NCBI RefSeq assembly: GCF_900156875.1
Contig: NZ_LT707409.1
Location: 2,494,605-2,558,604, forward strand
Length of the DNA: 64,000 nt
Direction: 5' to 3'
From: Robertmurraya dakarensis
GTDB taxonomy: Bacteria; Bacillota; Bacilli; Bacillales; Cytobacillaceae
Below the pieces are notes generated by a model. That model was given only the letters and a program-made list of their open reading frames with translations. It was not told the origin of the DNA and did no database searches. This document shows positions 45,197 to 54,291 of this stretch, one piece after another. Positions within the stretch are counted from its first letter, which is position 1. Each line of letters begins with the position of its first letter. The position numbers and the translations under genes were made by a program.

Positions 45197-48046
45197 TTGA
45201 AAGAAAACTGGAAAAATTATATAAAAACTTGCCTTAGTTTTTTCACCAACAAAAAAACCTTAAAAGGGGCAAGTATTACTTACCAAGTAATATGGAATTT
45301 GACACTTATCTTTTTGGTGATTCTCGTCCTTGGCGGTGCTTTTGCAGGTGCAGCTGGTGCAGGCTACTTTGCCTCTCTCGTTAAAGATGAACCTGTTCGT
45401 TCCTATGAAAGTATGAAAAAGGACATATACAACTATGAGGAAACTTCAGATCTTTACTTTGCAAATGGCGTCTATTTAGGAAAGCTGCGGACCGACTTAG
45501 AGAGAGAAGAAGTAGCACTAGAAGATGTATCTGATTTCCTAATTAAAGCGGTAGTAGCAACAGAAGACGAATATTTCTATGAGCACGATGGCATTGTACC
45601 AAAAGCCATCCTCCGCGCACTCTTCCAGGAGGTAACAAACTCTTCTGTACAAACAGGGGGTAGTACTCTAACACAGCAATTAATTAAGAATCAAATTCTT
45701 ACTAATGAAGTCTCTTTTGAACGTAAAGCAAAAGAAATTCTTTTGGCATTGCGTTTAGAACGATTTTTTGAAAAAGAAGAAATCTTAGAAGCTTATTTAA
45801 ATGTATCGACTTTCGGAAGAAATTCCTCAGGTCGAAATATTGGCGGCGTTCAAGCTGCAGCTAAAGGGATTTTCGGCGTTACAGCGAAGGAATTAACCCT
45901 TCCTCAAGCCGCATTCATTGCCGGACTGCCGCAGAGTCCATTCGGCTATACACCTTTTACAAATAGAGGAGAAATTAAAGAAAACCTTGAACCTGGTGTA
46001 ACACGTATGAAAACAGTACTTCAAAGAATGTTTGATAATGGTTCAATTACAGAGCAGCAATTTAAGGAAGCTAATTCTTATGATATTACCCAGGATTTTA
46101 TCGATCCATTACCAAGTACTGTTGAGCAATATCCTTGGTTAACCTTTGAAATTGAATCACGGGCGATCGATGCTCTTGCAAAGGTGTTAGCAGTCAAAGA
46201 TGGATACACGGAAGAAGATTTAGAAAAAGACCAAGTATTAAGAGAAGAGTATTTAACACTGGCTGACCGTGATCTACGCCAAAATGGCTATGAAATCCAT
46301 TCTACAATTAATAAAGATATTTATGATGCCATGCAAAAAGTGAAGAATGAATTCTCTTATTATGGCAGTGATATTCAAATTACCGAAACAGATCCAGAAA
46401 CTGGAGAGAAACATACTGTTAGTAAACCAGTTGAAGTTGGTGCCATTTTAATCGAAAACAAAACTGGAAAGATTATCAGCTTTGTTGGCGGAAGAGACTT
46501 CTTTGAACATGAACAGTTGAATCATGCTACTAGTGCAAAACGTTCAAATGGTTCTACTATGAAGCCGCTTCTTGCTTACGCGCCAGCAATAGAACTTGGC
46601 AGCCTTTCACCTGGTACAATATTACCTGACGTCGCTTTGCGGCTGGATCCTTCCAGCAGCAAGCCATGGCCAAAAAACTATGGAGGCGGCTATAAAGGGT
46701 TGGTAACGGCTCGAGAAGCATTGCTTAGATCCTACAATGTACCGGCTGTCAAAGCCTATGTTGATATTCTCAATAAACGTCCTGCTGAATATTTAACAAA
46801 AATGGGCTTTACATCGCTTACCGATGCTGATTATACAAACCGGTCTACTGTTCTTGGCGGATTAACAAATGGTGTTACAGTGGAAGAGAATGTGAATGCT
46901 TTTGCCACATTTGCCAACAGCGGTAAGTTCATCGATGCTTACTTAATTGATAAAATTGTAGATAAAGATGGCAACGTTATTTATCAACATAAATCTGAAC
47001 CTGTTGATGTGTTTAGTCCACAGACAGCTTACTTAACGTACGACATGATGCGTGATGTTATTAAGCGCGGAACAGCTGCATCGGTAAACAGCCGATTAAA
47101 ATTCAGCTCAGACTGGGCTGGGAAAACAGGGACAGGTCAGGACTATAAAGATGCCTGGTTCGTCGCCACCAATCCAAATGTGTCATTTGGCACTTGGATC
47201 GGTTATGATATTCCGAAGCCTTTGGAGGTTAGATACAGAGGACTCTCCTACGGAAACAGAAATATTTACTTATGGTCGCAGTTAATGAATGCTGCCTATG
47301 ATGTAGCGCCTGAATTGGTTGATCCACCGGAAACGGTAAAAATGCCAGGCGGGATCGTGAGACGTTCTTTCTGTGCCATATCTGGACTGCTTCCTTCAGA
47401 TGCATGTTCAAAAGCAGGACTTGTCCAAACAGACTTATTTAACGCAAAATATGTTCCAACTAAAGTAGATGACAGTTTAGTAGAAGGAAGATATGTTCAA
47501 ATAGGAAACAAGAAATACCTTGCTTTAGATTCAACGCCAGCTGAGTTTTCACAATCCGGGTTAATTTTGAATCCTGACTATATTCAAAAGGTCTTCGGAA
47601 TCAAAGTAAATCCACAGCAGTTAATCCCAAGTAACTCACGCGGTGCAAATATCTTATTACCAGATGATAAAATGGGTGATAATGGGAAGAGACCGGACCC
47701 AGTACAAGTGAATGTTTCGGGCAATTCGATCACTTGGGGGCAGCATCCTGAGAATGATATTATTGGCTACAGGGTGTATAGAAATGGGAATAGAGTAGCA
47801 TCTATAAAATCTGGGTCTTCGTATGGTTATAGTGGAGGCAGCGGCCAATATTATGTAACGGCCGTCGACATCGCCGGACAGGAATCCTCACCTGGGAATA
47901 CCGTTCAAGTCGGTTCACAAGAAACACCTTCAAGTGAACAGCCAGAGGATACACCTTCCGAAGACAAACCAGATACTGACGCACCTAATGATAATCCTGA
48001 AAATGGAACCGATACAGGTGAAAATCAAGAAGAACAAAACACTTAA
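45197..48046 (+). CDS. Class A penicillin-binding protein with C-terminal FN3 domain
   Basis: A bifunctional peptidoglycan polymerase and crosslinker. The start is probably a TTG at 45197, nine bases after AGGGGG, giving 949 residues. A membrane segment (about residues 36-62) is followed by the GT51 transglycosylase with ATEDEYFYEHDG, GGSTLTQQLIKNQ, and the block from RKAKEILLALRLERFFEK to YLNVS. The transpeptidase has GSTMKPLLAY (SxxK serine about 452), SYNVPAVKAY (SxN) and GKTGTGQDYKDAWF (KTG, about 641). A fibronectin type III domain follows (YRVYRNGNRVASIKSGSSYG). The last 35 residues are an acidic, Pro- and Asn-rich tail. Compared with B. subtilis as I recall, it is an extra gene between tyrS and acuC. 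Confidence 0.94.
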   Translation: MKENWKNYIKTCLSFFTNKKTLKGASITYQVIWNLTLIFLVILVLGGAFAGAAGAGYFASLVKDEPVRSYESMKKDIYNYEETSDLYFANGVYLGKLRTDLEREEVALEDVSDFLIKAVVATEDEYFYEHDGIVPKAILRALFQEVTNSSVQTGGSTLTQQLIKNQILTNEVSFERKAKEILLALRLERFFEKEEILEAYLNVSTFGRNSSGRNIGGVQAAAKGIFGVTAKELTLPQAAFIAGLPQSPFGYTPFTNRGEIKENLEPGVTRMKTVLQRMFDNGSITEQQFKEANSYDITQDFIDPLPSTVEQYPWLTFEIESRAIDALAKVLAVKDGYTEEDLEKDQVLREEYLTLADRDLRQNGYEIHSTINKDIYDAMQKVKNEFSYYGSDIQITETDPETGEKHTVSKPVEVGAILIENKTGKIISFVGGRDFFEHEQLNHATSAKRSNGSTMKPLLAYAPAIELGSLSPGTILPDVALRLDPSSSKPWPKNYGGGYKGLVTAREALLRSYNVPAVKAYVDILNKRPAEYLTKMGFTSLTDADYTNRSTVLGGLTNGVTVEENVNAFATFANSGKFIDAYLIDKIVDKDGNVIYQHKSEPVDVFSPQTAYLTYDMMRDVIKRGTAASVNSRLKFSSDWAGKTGTGQDYKDAWFVATNPNVSFGTWIGYDIPKPLEVRYRGLSYGNRNIYLWSQLMNAAYDVAPELVDPPETVKMPGGIVRRSFCAISGLLPSDACSKAGLVQTDLFNAKYVPTKVDDSLVEGRYVQIGNKKYLALDSTPAEFSQSGLILNPDYIQKVFGIKVNPQQLIPSNSRGANILLPDDKMGDNGKRPDPVQVNVSGNSITWGQHPENDIIGYRVYRNGNRVASIKSGSSYGYSGGSGQYYVTAVDIAGQESSPGNTVQVGSQETPSSEQPEDTPSEDKPDTDAPNDNPENGTDTGENQEEQNT

Positions 48047-48072
48047 TATACGCTATCCAATCTAAGTCAGTG

Positions 48073-48114
48073 GCAAAAAAGAGGTCCGATTAAAAAAATC
48101 GGACCTCTTTTTAT
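48073..48114. terminator. Bidirectional terminator between the PBP gene and acuC
   Basis: AAAAAGAGGTCCGATT and AATCGGACCTCTTTTT form a 16-bp stem between convergent genes. Confidence 0.92.
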
Positions 48115-48117
48115 TGC

Positions 48118-49281
48118 TTATTCATGCCCAGCCTTATTACGAATTGGATATAAGGCTTTCTCGACAGTCTGTGCGTTTTTTTCGGTAATTTCAGCTTTCC
48201 TCGGGATAGGATCATATAAATCGGCAGGATCATCCCATTCAGACGGAAGCTTAACAGGTGACTTATCCTGCCATGCATCCAGCCAATCAGCAGGCAGCGG
48301 ACCATAGCAGTTATTGTTTTCAGTCATCTCCAGCCAAATCAAACTCCATGCGCGGGGCACAACTCTCCAAATGTCATAACCCCCTCCACCAACAGCAATC
48401 CACCTGCCATCACAATACTGATGTGCTATTTCGTGAGCAAGCTTTGGAATTTCACGATAAATCCTCATCGTGGCTGATAAATGTGTGAGTGGATCTAGAT
48501 AATGTGCATCTGCCCCATTCTGCGTAAGGATAACATCCGGCTTGAAAAACTCTGCAATTTCCTTTACTGACGTCCTGTAGGCATCCAGCCAAGAATCATC
48601 CTCTGTAAAGGCATCAACAGGTATATTAAAAGAATAGCCGTAGCCTTTTCCTTGTCCCCTTTCATTTATATTACCAGTTCCGGGAAACAAATATCGGCCT
48701 GTTTCATGGATAGAAAATGTACAGACATCTGGTTCATCGTAAAATGCCCATTGTACTCCATCACCATGATGAGCATCCGTATCAATATAAAGCACTTTTG
48801 CATTATATTTTTGCTGTATATACTTAATAGCTACTGAACTATCATTATAGATGCAAAATCCAGACGCTTTTCCTCTAAACCCATGATGAAGCCCGCCTCC
48901 TAGATTTAACGCATGTTTCACTTTCCCAGACATGACATAATCTACTGCTGTTAATGTTCCTCCAACTAGCAGGGAGCTCGCTTCATGCATATTCGGAAAA
49001 ATCGGAGTATCTTCTGTCCCTAGTCCATAGCTTTCAGCCATGTCCTCAGATAATTCCCCGTTTCCCGCTTTCTTGACAGCGGTTACATAATGAGGGTCAT
49101 GAACTAATTGAAGCTCCTCATCTGAAGCCATTCGCGGCGGGATGATATCCTCTTTCGATATAGCGTTTATTTTCTCTAATAAATCTAACGTGAGCTTAAG
49201 TCTCAACTGGTTAAAAGGATGATTATTATTAAATTTGTATTTTAATTGATCTTCAGAAAAAATAAAGATAGAATCTCTCAT
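48118..49281 (-). CDS. acuC: Acetoin utilization protein AcuC, protein deacetylase
   Basis: AcuC is a zinc-dependent histone-deacetylase-family enzyme that removes acetyl from AcsA and so reactivates it. The 387-residue protein has LGGGLHHGFRGKASGFCIYN, YIDTDAHHGDGVQWAFYDE with metal-binding Asp and His residues, and QNGADAHYLDPLTHLSATM with the last metal aspartate. VGGGGYDIWRVVPRAWSLIW carries the catalytic-site tyrosine. The start is the ATG at 49281, which overlaps the acuB stop as ATGA; the open frame extends upstream inside acuB. The length equals the B. subtilis protein as I recall it. Confidence 0.96.
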   Translation of the reverse strand: MRDSIFIFSEDQLKYKFNNNHPFNQLRLKLTLDLLEKINAISKEDIIPPRMASDEELQLVHDPHYVTAVKKAGNGELSEDMAESYGLGTEDTPIFPNMHEASSLLVGGTLTAVDYVMSGKVKHALNLGGGLHHGFRGKASGFCIYNDSSVAIKYIQQKYNAKVLYIDTDAHHGDGVQWAFYDEPDVCTFSIHETGRYLFPGTGNINERGQGKGYGYSFNIPVDAFTEDDSWLDAYRTSVKEIAEFFKPDVILTQNGADAHYLDPLTHLSATMRIYREIPKLAHEIAHQYCDGRWIAVGGGGYDIWRVVPRAWSLIWLEMTENNNCYGPLPADWLDAWQDKSPVKLPSEWDDPADLYDPIPRKAEITEKNAQTVEKALYPIRNKAGHE

Positions 49282-49928
49282 TCCGCTTCCATCCCCGGCA
49301 GGTTCGGCCAAAGAACCTCAAATCCAGAGTTTTCCAGATCTTCAATCAGCCTTAAAGGATTCATCGTTTGAATTCTCAATACAATAACTTTATAAAACTC
49401 ATCCTTTTTATCAGGGTAAACAAGTACACTTAAAATATTAACCTTTCGATTTTGTATGCAGGAGAAAACTTTAAAAAGCTTGCCTGGTTTATTCGGTACT
49501 CTTACTTCAAGCTGCGAACCAGGTTGGTGTGCTCCTGTTAACTCTACCAAAGTATGGAGTAAATCTGTTTGCGTAATGATGCCCACTAGTTTGTGATCTT
49601 GCACAATCGGAAGACAGCTGATCTTGCTATCATAAAATATTGCAGAGACTTCTTCAACAAAATCTAAAGGATGGCCCGTAATGATATTCGTAGTCATGAT
49701 AGTGCTTATAGAGCGATTTAGCACCTCTTTACGTCCTTCTATATCCAATATAGAAGGCGTGGCATCTTTTATATCCCGATCAGAGACAATTCCCAATAGC
49801 TGATTATCACCATCAACGATTGGAACATGCCTAATCCTCTTTTCACTTAGTAAGTGTATAGCATCTGCAATGGTATGTTCCTTCGTTAAAGTGGAAACGT
49901 CCGTATTCATAATTTCTTCCACAATCAT
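49278..49928 (-). CDS. acuB: AcuB, CBS pair and ACT domain protein
   Basis: The middle gene of acuABC; its exact role is unclear, but the domains suggest ligand sensing. The 216-residue protein has two CBS domains (about residues 1-60 and 75-135: EKRIRHVPIVDGDNQLLGIV and SKISCLPIVQDHKLVGIITQ). A C-terminal ACT-like domain follows (LEVRVPNKPGKLFKVFSCIQ). CBS pairs usually bind AMP, ATP or SAM; AcsA consumes ATP and makes AMP, so an adenylate signal would fit. ATG at 49928 follows GGGGGA by seven bases. It overlaps acuC by four bases. Confidence 0.94.
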   Translation of the reverse strand: MIVEEIMNTDVSTLTKEHTIADAIHLLSEKRIRHVPIVDGDNQLLGIVSDRDIKDATPSILDIEGRKEVLNRSISTIMTTNIITGHPLDFVEEVSAIFYDSKISCLPIVQDHKLVGIITQTDLLHTLVELTGAHQPGSQLEVRVPNKPGKLFKVFSCIQNRKVNILSVLVYPDKKDEFYKVIVLRIQTMNPLRLIEDLENSGFEVLWPNLPGMEAE

Positions 49929-49954
49929 GGATAAGTCCCCCATCTTAATATGTT

Positions 49955-50587
49955 TTAATACATATAACGATTCATAAAACGCAGCCGATCAAATCTTTGA
50001 ATGGATTCGTCATCGACACGTTTCCCAATCTTCACCATTAAACAGTTGGCTGGGTGCGAACAAATTTCCGGGTCATCTGTGGCATACCATTCAAGCCCTC
50101 CAGCTGTCATCATCTTCTCCATAATTTTACGATATTCCCAAACATTTAAGCCTGTCCCTTTTAAATCCCAATGCCAATAATATTCTGTCGTAATCGTGAT
50201 ATAATCTTCCATCGCATCGTCCATCATTGATACAATCAATAAATTTTTCCCAACGGAACAACCGCGAAATTGCGGTATTACTTCTATAGCACCCAACTCG
50301 ATCAGATTTTCCATTTTCGCTTCTGACCATCGTTCCAGCGGATCAGGATACAGAAAAGTAGCATAACCGACAACCATGTGATTATGTCTAGCAATAATAA
50401 TTCTGCCCTCAGGTAACTGAGCAATTCCTACTAATGCCTTGTGCTGTTTTTCTGGCGGTCGAAAAGCGACTAGATCAGAGTGAAATTCTAGGTCAGCTAA
50501 AGTTTCCGGAGATACAGGTCCTTCAATAATAACATCTCCATATGGTGTCTTTAATTCCTTCGCATTATAAGTTTTTTTATGTTCCAT
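49955..50587 (-). CDS. acuA: Protein acetyltransferase AcuA
   Basis: A GNAT acetyltransferase that acetylates the catalytic lysine of AcsA and switches it off. The 210-residue protein opens MEHKKTYNAKELKTPYGDVI. The GNAT core shows MVVGYATFLYPDPLERWSEA and the acetyl-CoA loop IEVIPQFRGCSVGKNLLIVS. The start is the ATG at 50587 after AGGTGGTG; the length matches the B. subtilis protein. It heads acuABC, divergent from its target acsA across 253 bases. Confidence 0.96.
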   Translation of the reverse strand: MEHKKTYNAKELKTPYGDVIIEGPVSPETLADLEFHSDLVAFRPPEKQHKALVGIAQLPEGRIIIARHNHMVVGYATFLYPDPLERWSEAKMENLIELGAIEVIPQFRGCSVGKNLLIVSMMDDAMEDYITITTEYYWHWDLKGTGLNVWEYRKIMEKMMTAGGLEWYATDDPEICSHPANCLMVKIGKRVDDESIQRFDRLRFMNRYMY

Positions 50588-50681
50588 TGAACCACCACCT
50601 AAATAATCATACAAACACAGTTTCATCCAAATTACACTATCTATTATACAGCAAAACCGCTAAAATAAAGGTATTTAACGA

Positions 50682-50696
50682 AATTTTCTGTTAAAT
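50682..50696. promoter_or_regulatory. Candidate CodY site between acuA and acsA
   Basis: AATTTTCTGTTAAAT matches 12 of 15 positions of the CodY consensus AATTTTCWGAAAATT. CodY boxes often carry this many mismatches, and A/T-rich DNA gives chance hits, so this is only a candidate. No convincing cre was found in the same gap. Confidence 0.35.
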
Positions 50697-50776
50697 TTAA
50701 AAACATTCTGTGACAAAAACCTCTATCTCAATTTCAGTATAAACAAAATTATTTGTTCCACAAAGTTTTTTTAAAA

Positions 50777-50805
50777 TTGTGAAAAGATGTAAAATATAAT
50801 ATAAT
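50777..50805 (+). promoter_or_regulatory. Sigma-A promoter of acsA
   Basis: TTGTGA (50777-50782), 17 bases, TATAAT (50800-50805), about 35 bases before the ATG. Confidence 0.65.
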
Positions 50806-50840
50806 AATGATAAACAACACTAAAGGGAGGAACTTATTAT

Positions 50841-52559
50841 ATGAAAGTGGAAGCGCTACCAGTAATCCAAGGGGATTTTAACTTAAAAAATTACGAAGAA
50901 ACATACGCAAACTTCGATTGGCAAGAAGTTGAAAAAGAATTTTCATGGTCTAAAACGGGCCTTGTAAATATAGCTTATGAAGCAATTGACCGGCATGCTG
51001 AAACTTTTAGAAAGAATAAAATAGCTCTGTATTACCGTGATGCAGAAAGAAATGAAAAATATACCTTTAAGGAAATGAAAGAGCTTTCTAATAAAGCAGC
51101 AAACGTGTTCAAAACATATGCCGAAGTTGAAAAAGGAGACCGCGTTTTTGTATTTATGCCTCGTTCTCCTGAGCTATATTTTTCTATTTTAGGAGCTATT
51201 AAACTAGGAGCTATCGTTGGACCATTATTTGAAGCCTTCATGGAGGGGGCAGTTAGGGACCGTTTGGAAGATAGTGAAGCGAAAGTGCTGGTCACAACGC
51301 CTGAACTATTAGGTCGTGTCCCTGTGGAAGAGCTGCCTGCTTTAAAACATATTTTCTTAGTTGGCGAAGATATTAATGAAAATGATAAAATGATAGATTT
51401 CAATAAAAAGTTGAGCTCAGCTAGTCATAAGTTAGATATTGAATGGGTGGAGAGAACGGACGGACATATTCTTCACTATACTTCGGGGTCAACAGGAAAA
51501 CCAAAAGGAGTATTGCATGTTCATAATGCCATGATTCAGCAATATCAAACAGCCAAATGGGTGTTAGATCTAAAAGAAGATGATGTTTACTGGTGTACAG
51601 CTGATCCGGGCTGGGTAACAGGTACGTCATACGGGATTTTTGGGCCTTGGCTGAACGGTGTATCGAATGTAATTGTTGGAGGAAGATTTAGTCCTGAGGC
51701 GTGGTACCAGGTACTCGAAGACTATGGAGTAACCGTCTGGTACAGTGCACCAACTGCTTTCCGCATGCTGATGGGAGCTGGGGATGAAGTGATCAAGAAA
51801 TTTGATTTAAGAGAGCTTCGTCATGTCCTAAGCGTTGGAGAACCATTAAATCCGGAAGTTGTTAGATGGGGATTGAAAGTATTTAATCTCCGCATCCATG
51901 ATAACTGGTGGATGACCGAAACAGGCGCACAGCTAATCTCAAACTATCCTTGTTTGGAAATTAAGCCTGGCTCCATGGGCAAACCAATACCAGGAGTTAA
52001 AGCTGCTATCGTTGACAATCAAGGAAATGAACTGCCTCCAAACCGAATGGGTAATCTTGCCATCAAAAAGGGATGGCCATCTATGATGCATGCCATTTGG
52101 AAAAACCAAGAAAAGTATGAATCTTATTTTATGCCTGGCGACTGGTATGTTTCTGGTGATTCAGCTTATATGGATGAGGATGGCTACTTTTGGTTCCAAG
52201 GCCGTATCGATGATGTAATCATGACTTCTGGAGAACGGGTAGGCCCATTTGAAGTGGAAAGCAAGCTTCTTGAACATCCTGCCGTAGCAGAGGCCGGAGT
52301 CATTGGAAAACCAGACCCTGTCCGCGGTGAAATTATTAAAGCCTTTGTTGCATTGTTAGAAGGCTACGAGGCAACAGATGAGTTAAAAGAAGAAATCCGC
52401 CAATTTGTTAAGAAGGGGCTGGCAGCCCATGCAGCACCGCGTGAGATTGAGTTCCGAGACAAACTTCCTAAGACAAGAAGCGGAAAAATTATGCGCCGTG
52501 TGCTTAAAGCTTGGGAACTCGACCTCCCAACAGGCGATCTTTCAACAATGGAAGACTAA
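50841..52559 (+). CDS. acsA: Acetyl-CoA synthetase
   Basis: Activates acetate to acetyl-CoA through acetyl-AMP and allows growth on acetate. The 572-residue protein has the adenylation P-loop HYTSGSTGKPKGVLHVHN, WCTADPGWVTGTSYGIFGPW, NWWMTETGAQLISNYPC, YVSGDSAYMDEDGYFWFQGR, and near the C-terminus LPKTRSGKIMRRVLK with the lysine that AcuA acetylates. GGAGGAAC precedes the ATG. The divergent acuABC genes encode its on/off control. ackA in the same window covers the low-affinity route. Confidence 0.97.
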   Translation: MKVEALPVIQGDFNLKNYEETYANFDWQEVEKEFSWSKTGLVNIAYEAIDRHAETFRKNKIALYYRDAERNEKYTFKEMKELSNKAANVFKTYAEVEKGDRVFVFMPRSPELYFSILGAIKLGAIVGPLFEAFMEGAVRDRLEDSEAKVLVTTPELLGRVPVEELPALKHIFLVGEDINENDKMIDFNKKLSSASHKLDIEWVERTDGHILHYTSGSTGKPKGVLHVHNAMIQQYQTAKWVLDLKEDDVYWCTADPGWVTGTSYGIFGPWLNGVSNVIVGGRFSPEAWYQVLEDYGVTVWYSAPTAFRMLMGAGDEVIKKFDLRELRHVLSVGEPLNPEVVRWGLKVFNLRIHDNWWMTETGAQLISNYPCLEIKPGSMGKPIPGVKAAIVDNQGNELPPNRMGNLAIKKGWPSMMHAIWKNQEKYESYFMPGDWYVSGDSAYMDEDGYFWFQGRIDDVIMTSGERVGPFEVESKLLEHPAVAEAGVIGKPDPVRGEIIKAFVALLEGYEATDELKEEIRQFVKKGLAAHAAPREIEFRDKLPKTRSGKIMRRVLKAWELDLPTGDLSTMED

Positions 52560-52560
52560 A

Positions 52561-52585
52561 AAAGCGGAAGCACCCGTTAAATTTA
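52561..52585 (+). repeat. Remnant of the fold-back repeat (copy 3, about 25 bases)
   Basis: AAAGCGGAAGCACCCGTTAA, directly after the acsA stop, matches the first 20-25 bases of the repeat (copy 1 opens AAAAGCGGAAGCGCC; the reverse complement of copy 2 has GCGCCCGTTTA). The rest of the element is missing. Confidence 0.55.
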
Positions 52586-52595
52586 AGTCATAAAG

Positions 52596-52645
52596 AAAGA
52601 CAAGAAAAACCTCTGCATATTCAAGCAAAGGTTTTTCTTGTCTCA
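52596..52645. terminator. Bidirectional terminator between acsA and motS
   Basis: AGACAAGAAAAACCT and AGGTTTTTCTTGTCT form a 15-bp stem with a 16-base loop between convergent genes. Confidence 0.85.
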
Positions 52646-52664
52646 CTAGTTAATCCACTATTAT

Positions 52665-53426
52665 TTAATTATCTAGGTTCTGTTCAGTATATTTCGGGTC
52701 TGAGATGACAATTTCAACCCGGCGGTTTTTTTCCCAATTGTCAGGACCAGTGTTGGGCACAATCGGTCTTGTTTCACCATATCCAACAGCTATAAATCTA
52801 GTGCTGTCGAGATCATAGTGATCCACCAAATATCTAATCACACTGCTTGAACGGGCTGCTGACAGTTCCCAATTCGAAGGGTAACGATAAGTGGTAATTG
52901 GTCGATCATCAGTATGCCCCTCCACCTTTACGAGGTTAGGAATGTTTTTTAATAGACTGCCCACCTTATCTAGAAAGGCATTGCTGCCGCCAATGATTTC
53001 CGCTTCACCTGTTTCAAAAAGAACCTGCTCATTTAGTACCAAGACTACGCCTCTATCAGTCCGATTTGCGAGAATGATGTCTTCCATCCCATTCTCCTCT
53101 AGGAATTTCTGAATTTCTGATAATAAGTTTTGAAGAGACTGCTCCTCCTCGAAACGATTTGCAGCGCCTAAATCGTCATTTTCTTCTGATTCCACCTGTT
53201 CCAATTCAGGAGGGTTCTCCATCGGAATAATCGAAGGATAGTAATCCAAGATTTGAGTATCTCGAAAAGACTCTGCAATCTGTTTAAATTTAATCATATC
53301 AATTTGAGACATAGAAAATAGTAGAATAAAGAATACTAGAACGAGAGTAACTAAATCTGAAAAAGTTACCATCCACTTAGGAGCCCCTTTAGGAGGTTTC
53401 TGAGGACGTTTCTTAAACTTCATCAT
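52665..53426 (-). CDS. motS: Flagellar stator protein MotS (MotB type, sodium-driven)
   Basis: MotS with MotP forms a sodium-driven stator that turns the flagellum. The 253-residue protein has a cytoplasmic N-terminus (MMKFKKRPQKPPKGAPKWM), one membrane segment with the ion-binding aspartate (VTFSDLVTLVLVFFILLFSM), a linker, and a C-terminal OmpA-like peptidoglycan-binding domain. The last shows VEGHTDDRPI, NWELSAARSSSVIRYLVDH and GYGETRPIVPNTGPDNWEKN with RRVEI. The start overlaps the end of motP by 14 bases. Sodium specificity is inferred from the locus after ccpA, as in B. subtilis. Confidence 0.95.
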   Translation of the reverse strand: MMKFKKRPQKPPKGAPKWMVTFSDLVTLVLVFFILLFSMSQIDMIKFKQIAESFRDTQILDYYPSIIPMENPPELEQVESEENDDLGAANRFEEEQSLQNLLSEIQKFLEENGMEDIILANRTDRGVVLVLNEQVLFETGEAEIIGGSNAFLDKVGSLLKNIPNLVKVEGHTDDRPITTYRYPSNWELSAARSSSVIRYLVDHYDLDSTRFIAVGYGETRPIVPNTGPDNWEKNRRVEIVISDPKYTEQNLDN

Positions 53427-54231
53427 CTAAGTCCTCTCCATTTCGATTACTTTCGTTCTGTTGTACTCTTTCTTTATTTGATAAAAAGGCACTTAATTTT
53501 TCCTCTAATATCTTTGGGTTTTGTCCCGCTTGAACTCCAATAACTCCCTCAATGATAATTTGTTTAAAAAAGACCTCTTGTTCAGTCTTTAGGGCAAGCT
53601 TAGCTGCCAGTGGAATAAACACCAAATTAGCCATTAAAGAACCATATAAGGTTGTCAAAAGAGCAATCGCCATATTGGGACCTAATGTAGATGGATCATT
53701 TAGGTTCTTGAGCATTAGTACCAATCCAATTAATGTTCCAATCATCCCCCAAGAAGGAGCGTATTCACCGGCTTTTTCTAATATACTCCTTCCTTTGCTA
53801 TGCCTTTCTTCCATTGCGGTGATTTCTGCGTTCATAATATCGTGAATTACATCTGGTTCCAAACCATCGACCGCTAAGAGAACCCCTTTTCTCAGGAATG
53901 GATCATCAACATTTTCCACTTCCATCTCGAGAGAAAGAAGCCCTTCTCTGCGGGCGCGATCCGATAACGTCACAAAAGTCTGAATGAGTTCTCTTAAGTT
54001 TTGTTCATCATGATGAAAAGCCTGCTTGATGACTATAAACATATGCTTAACATCTTTGACAGGAAAACTTACCAATAACCCAGAGACTAGTCCACCTAAT
54101 ACAATAATCATGGAAGCAGGGTCAATAAACGACAAAAATCCCGTGAGGCCCCCATTGTATACAATTCCAAATAAAAGCATTAGAACACCGACAGTTAAAC
54201 CAGCCGGTGTCAGAAAATCAAACCTTTTCAT
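53413..54231 (-). CDS. motP: Flagellar stator protein MotP (MotA type, sodium-driven)
   Basis: Pore-forming stator subunit, partner of MotS. The 272-residue protein has four membrane segments: GLTVGVLMLLFGIVYNGGLT, PASMIIVLGGLVSGLLVSF, the pair after GEYAPSWGMIGTLIGLVLML, and LLTTLYGSLMANLVFIPLAA. The cytoplasmic loop between segments 2 and 3 contains DRARREGLLSLEMEVENVDD, where charged residues contact the rotor. The start is the ATG at 54231 after GGGAGGAA, giving the B. subtilis length. It follows ccpA by 60 bases without a terminator I can see, so readthrough from ccpA is likely. Confidence 0.95.
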   Translation of the reverse strand: MKRFDFLTPAGLTVGVLMLLFGIVYNGGLTGFLSFIDPASMIIVLGGLVSGLLVSFPVKDVKHMFIVIKQAFHHDEQNLRELIQTFVTLSDRARREGLLSLEMEVENVDDPFLRKGVLLAVDGLEPDVIHDIMNAEITAMEERHSKGRSILEKAGEYAPSWGMIGTLIGLVLMLKNLNDPSTLGPNMAIALLTTLYGSLMANLVFIPLAAKLALKTEQEVFFKQIIIEGVIGVQAGQNPKILEEKLSAFLSNKERVQQNESNRNGEDLDDEV

Positions 54232-54291
54232 GGTTCCTCCCACCTCAGGCAACACAATACGTTTGTCCTTTTTATATTTATATCGACAAAT

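Noticed and set aside
50640..50840. A cre site between acuA and acsA
   Set aside because: B. subtilis acsA is catabolite-repressed, so I looked for one; the best stretch (near 50651-50664) misses three fixed positions.
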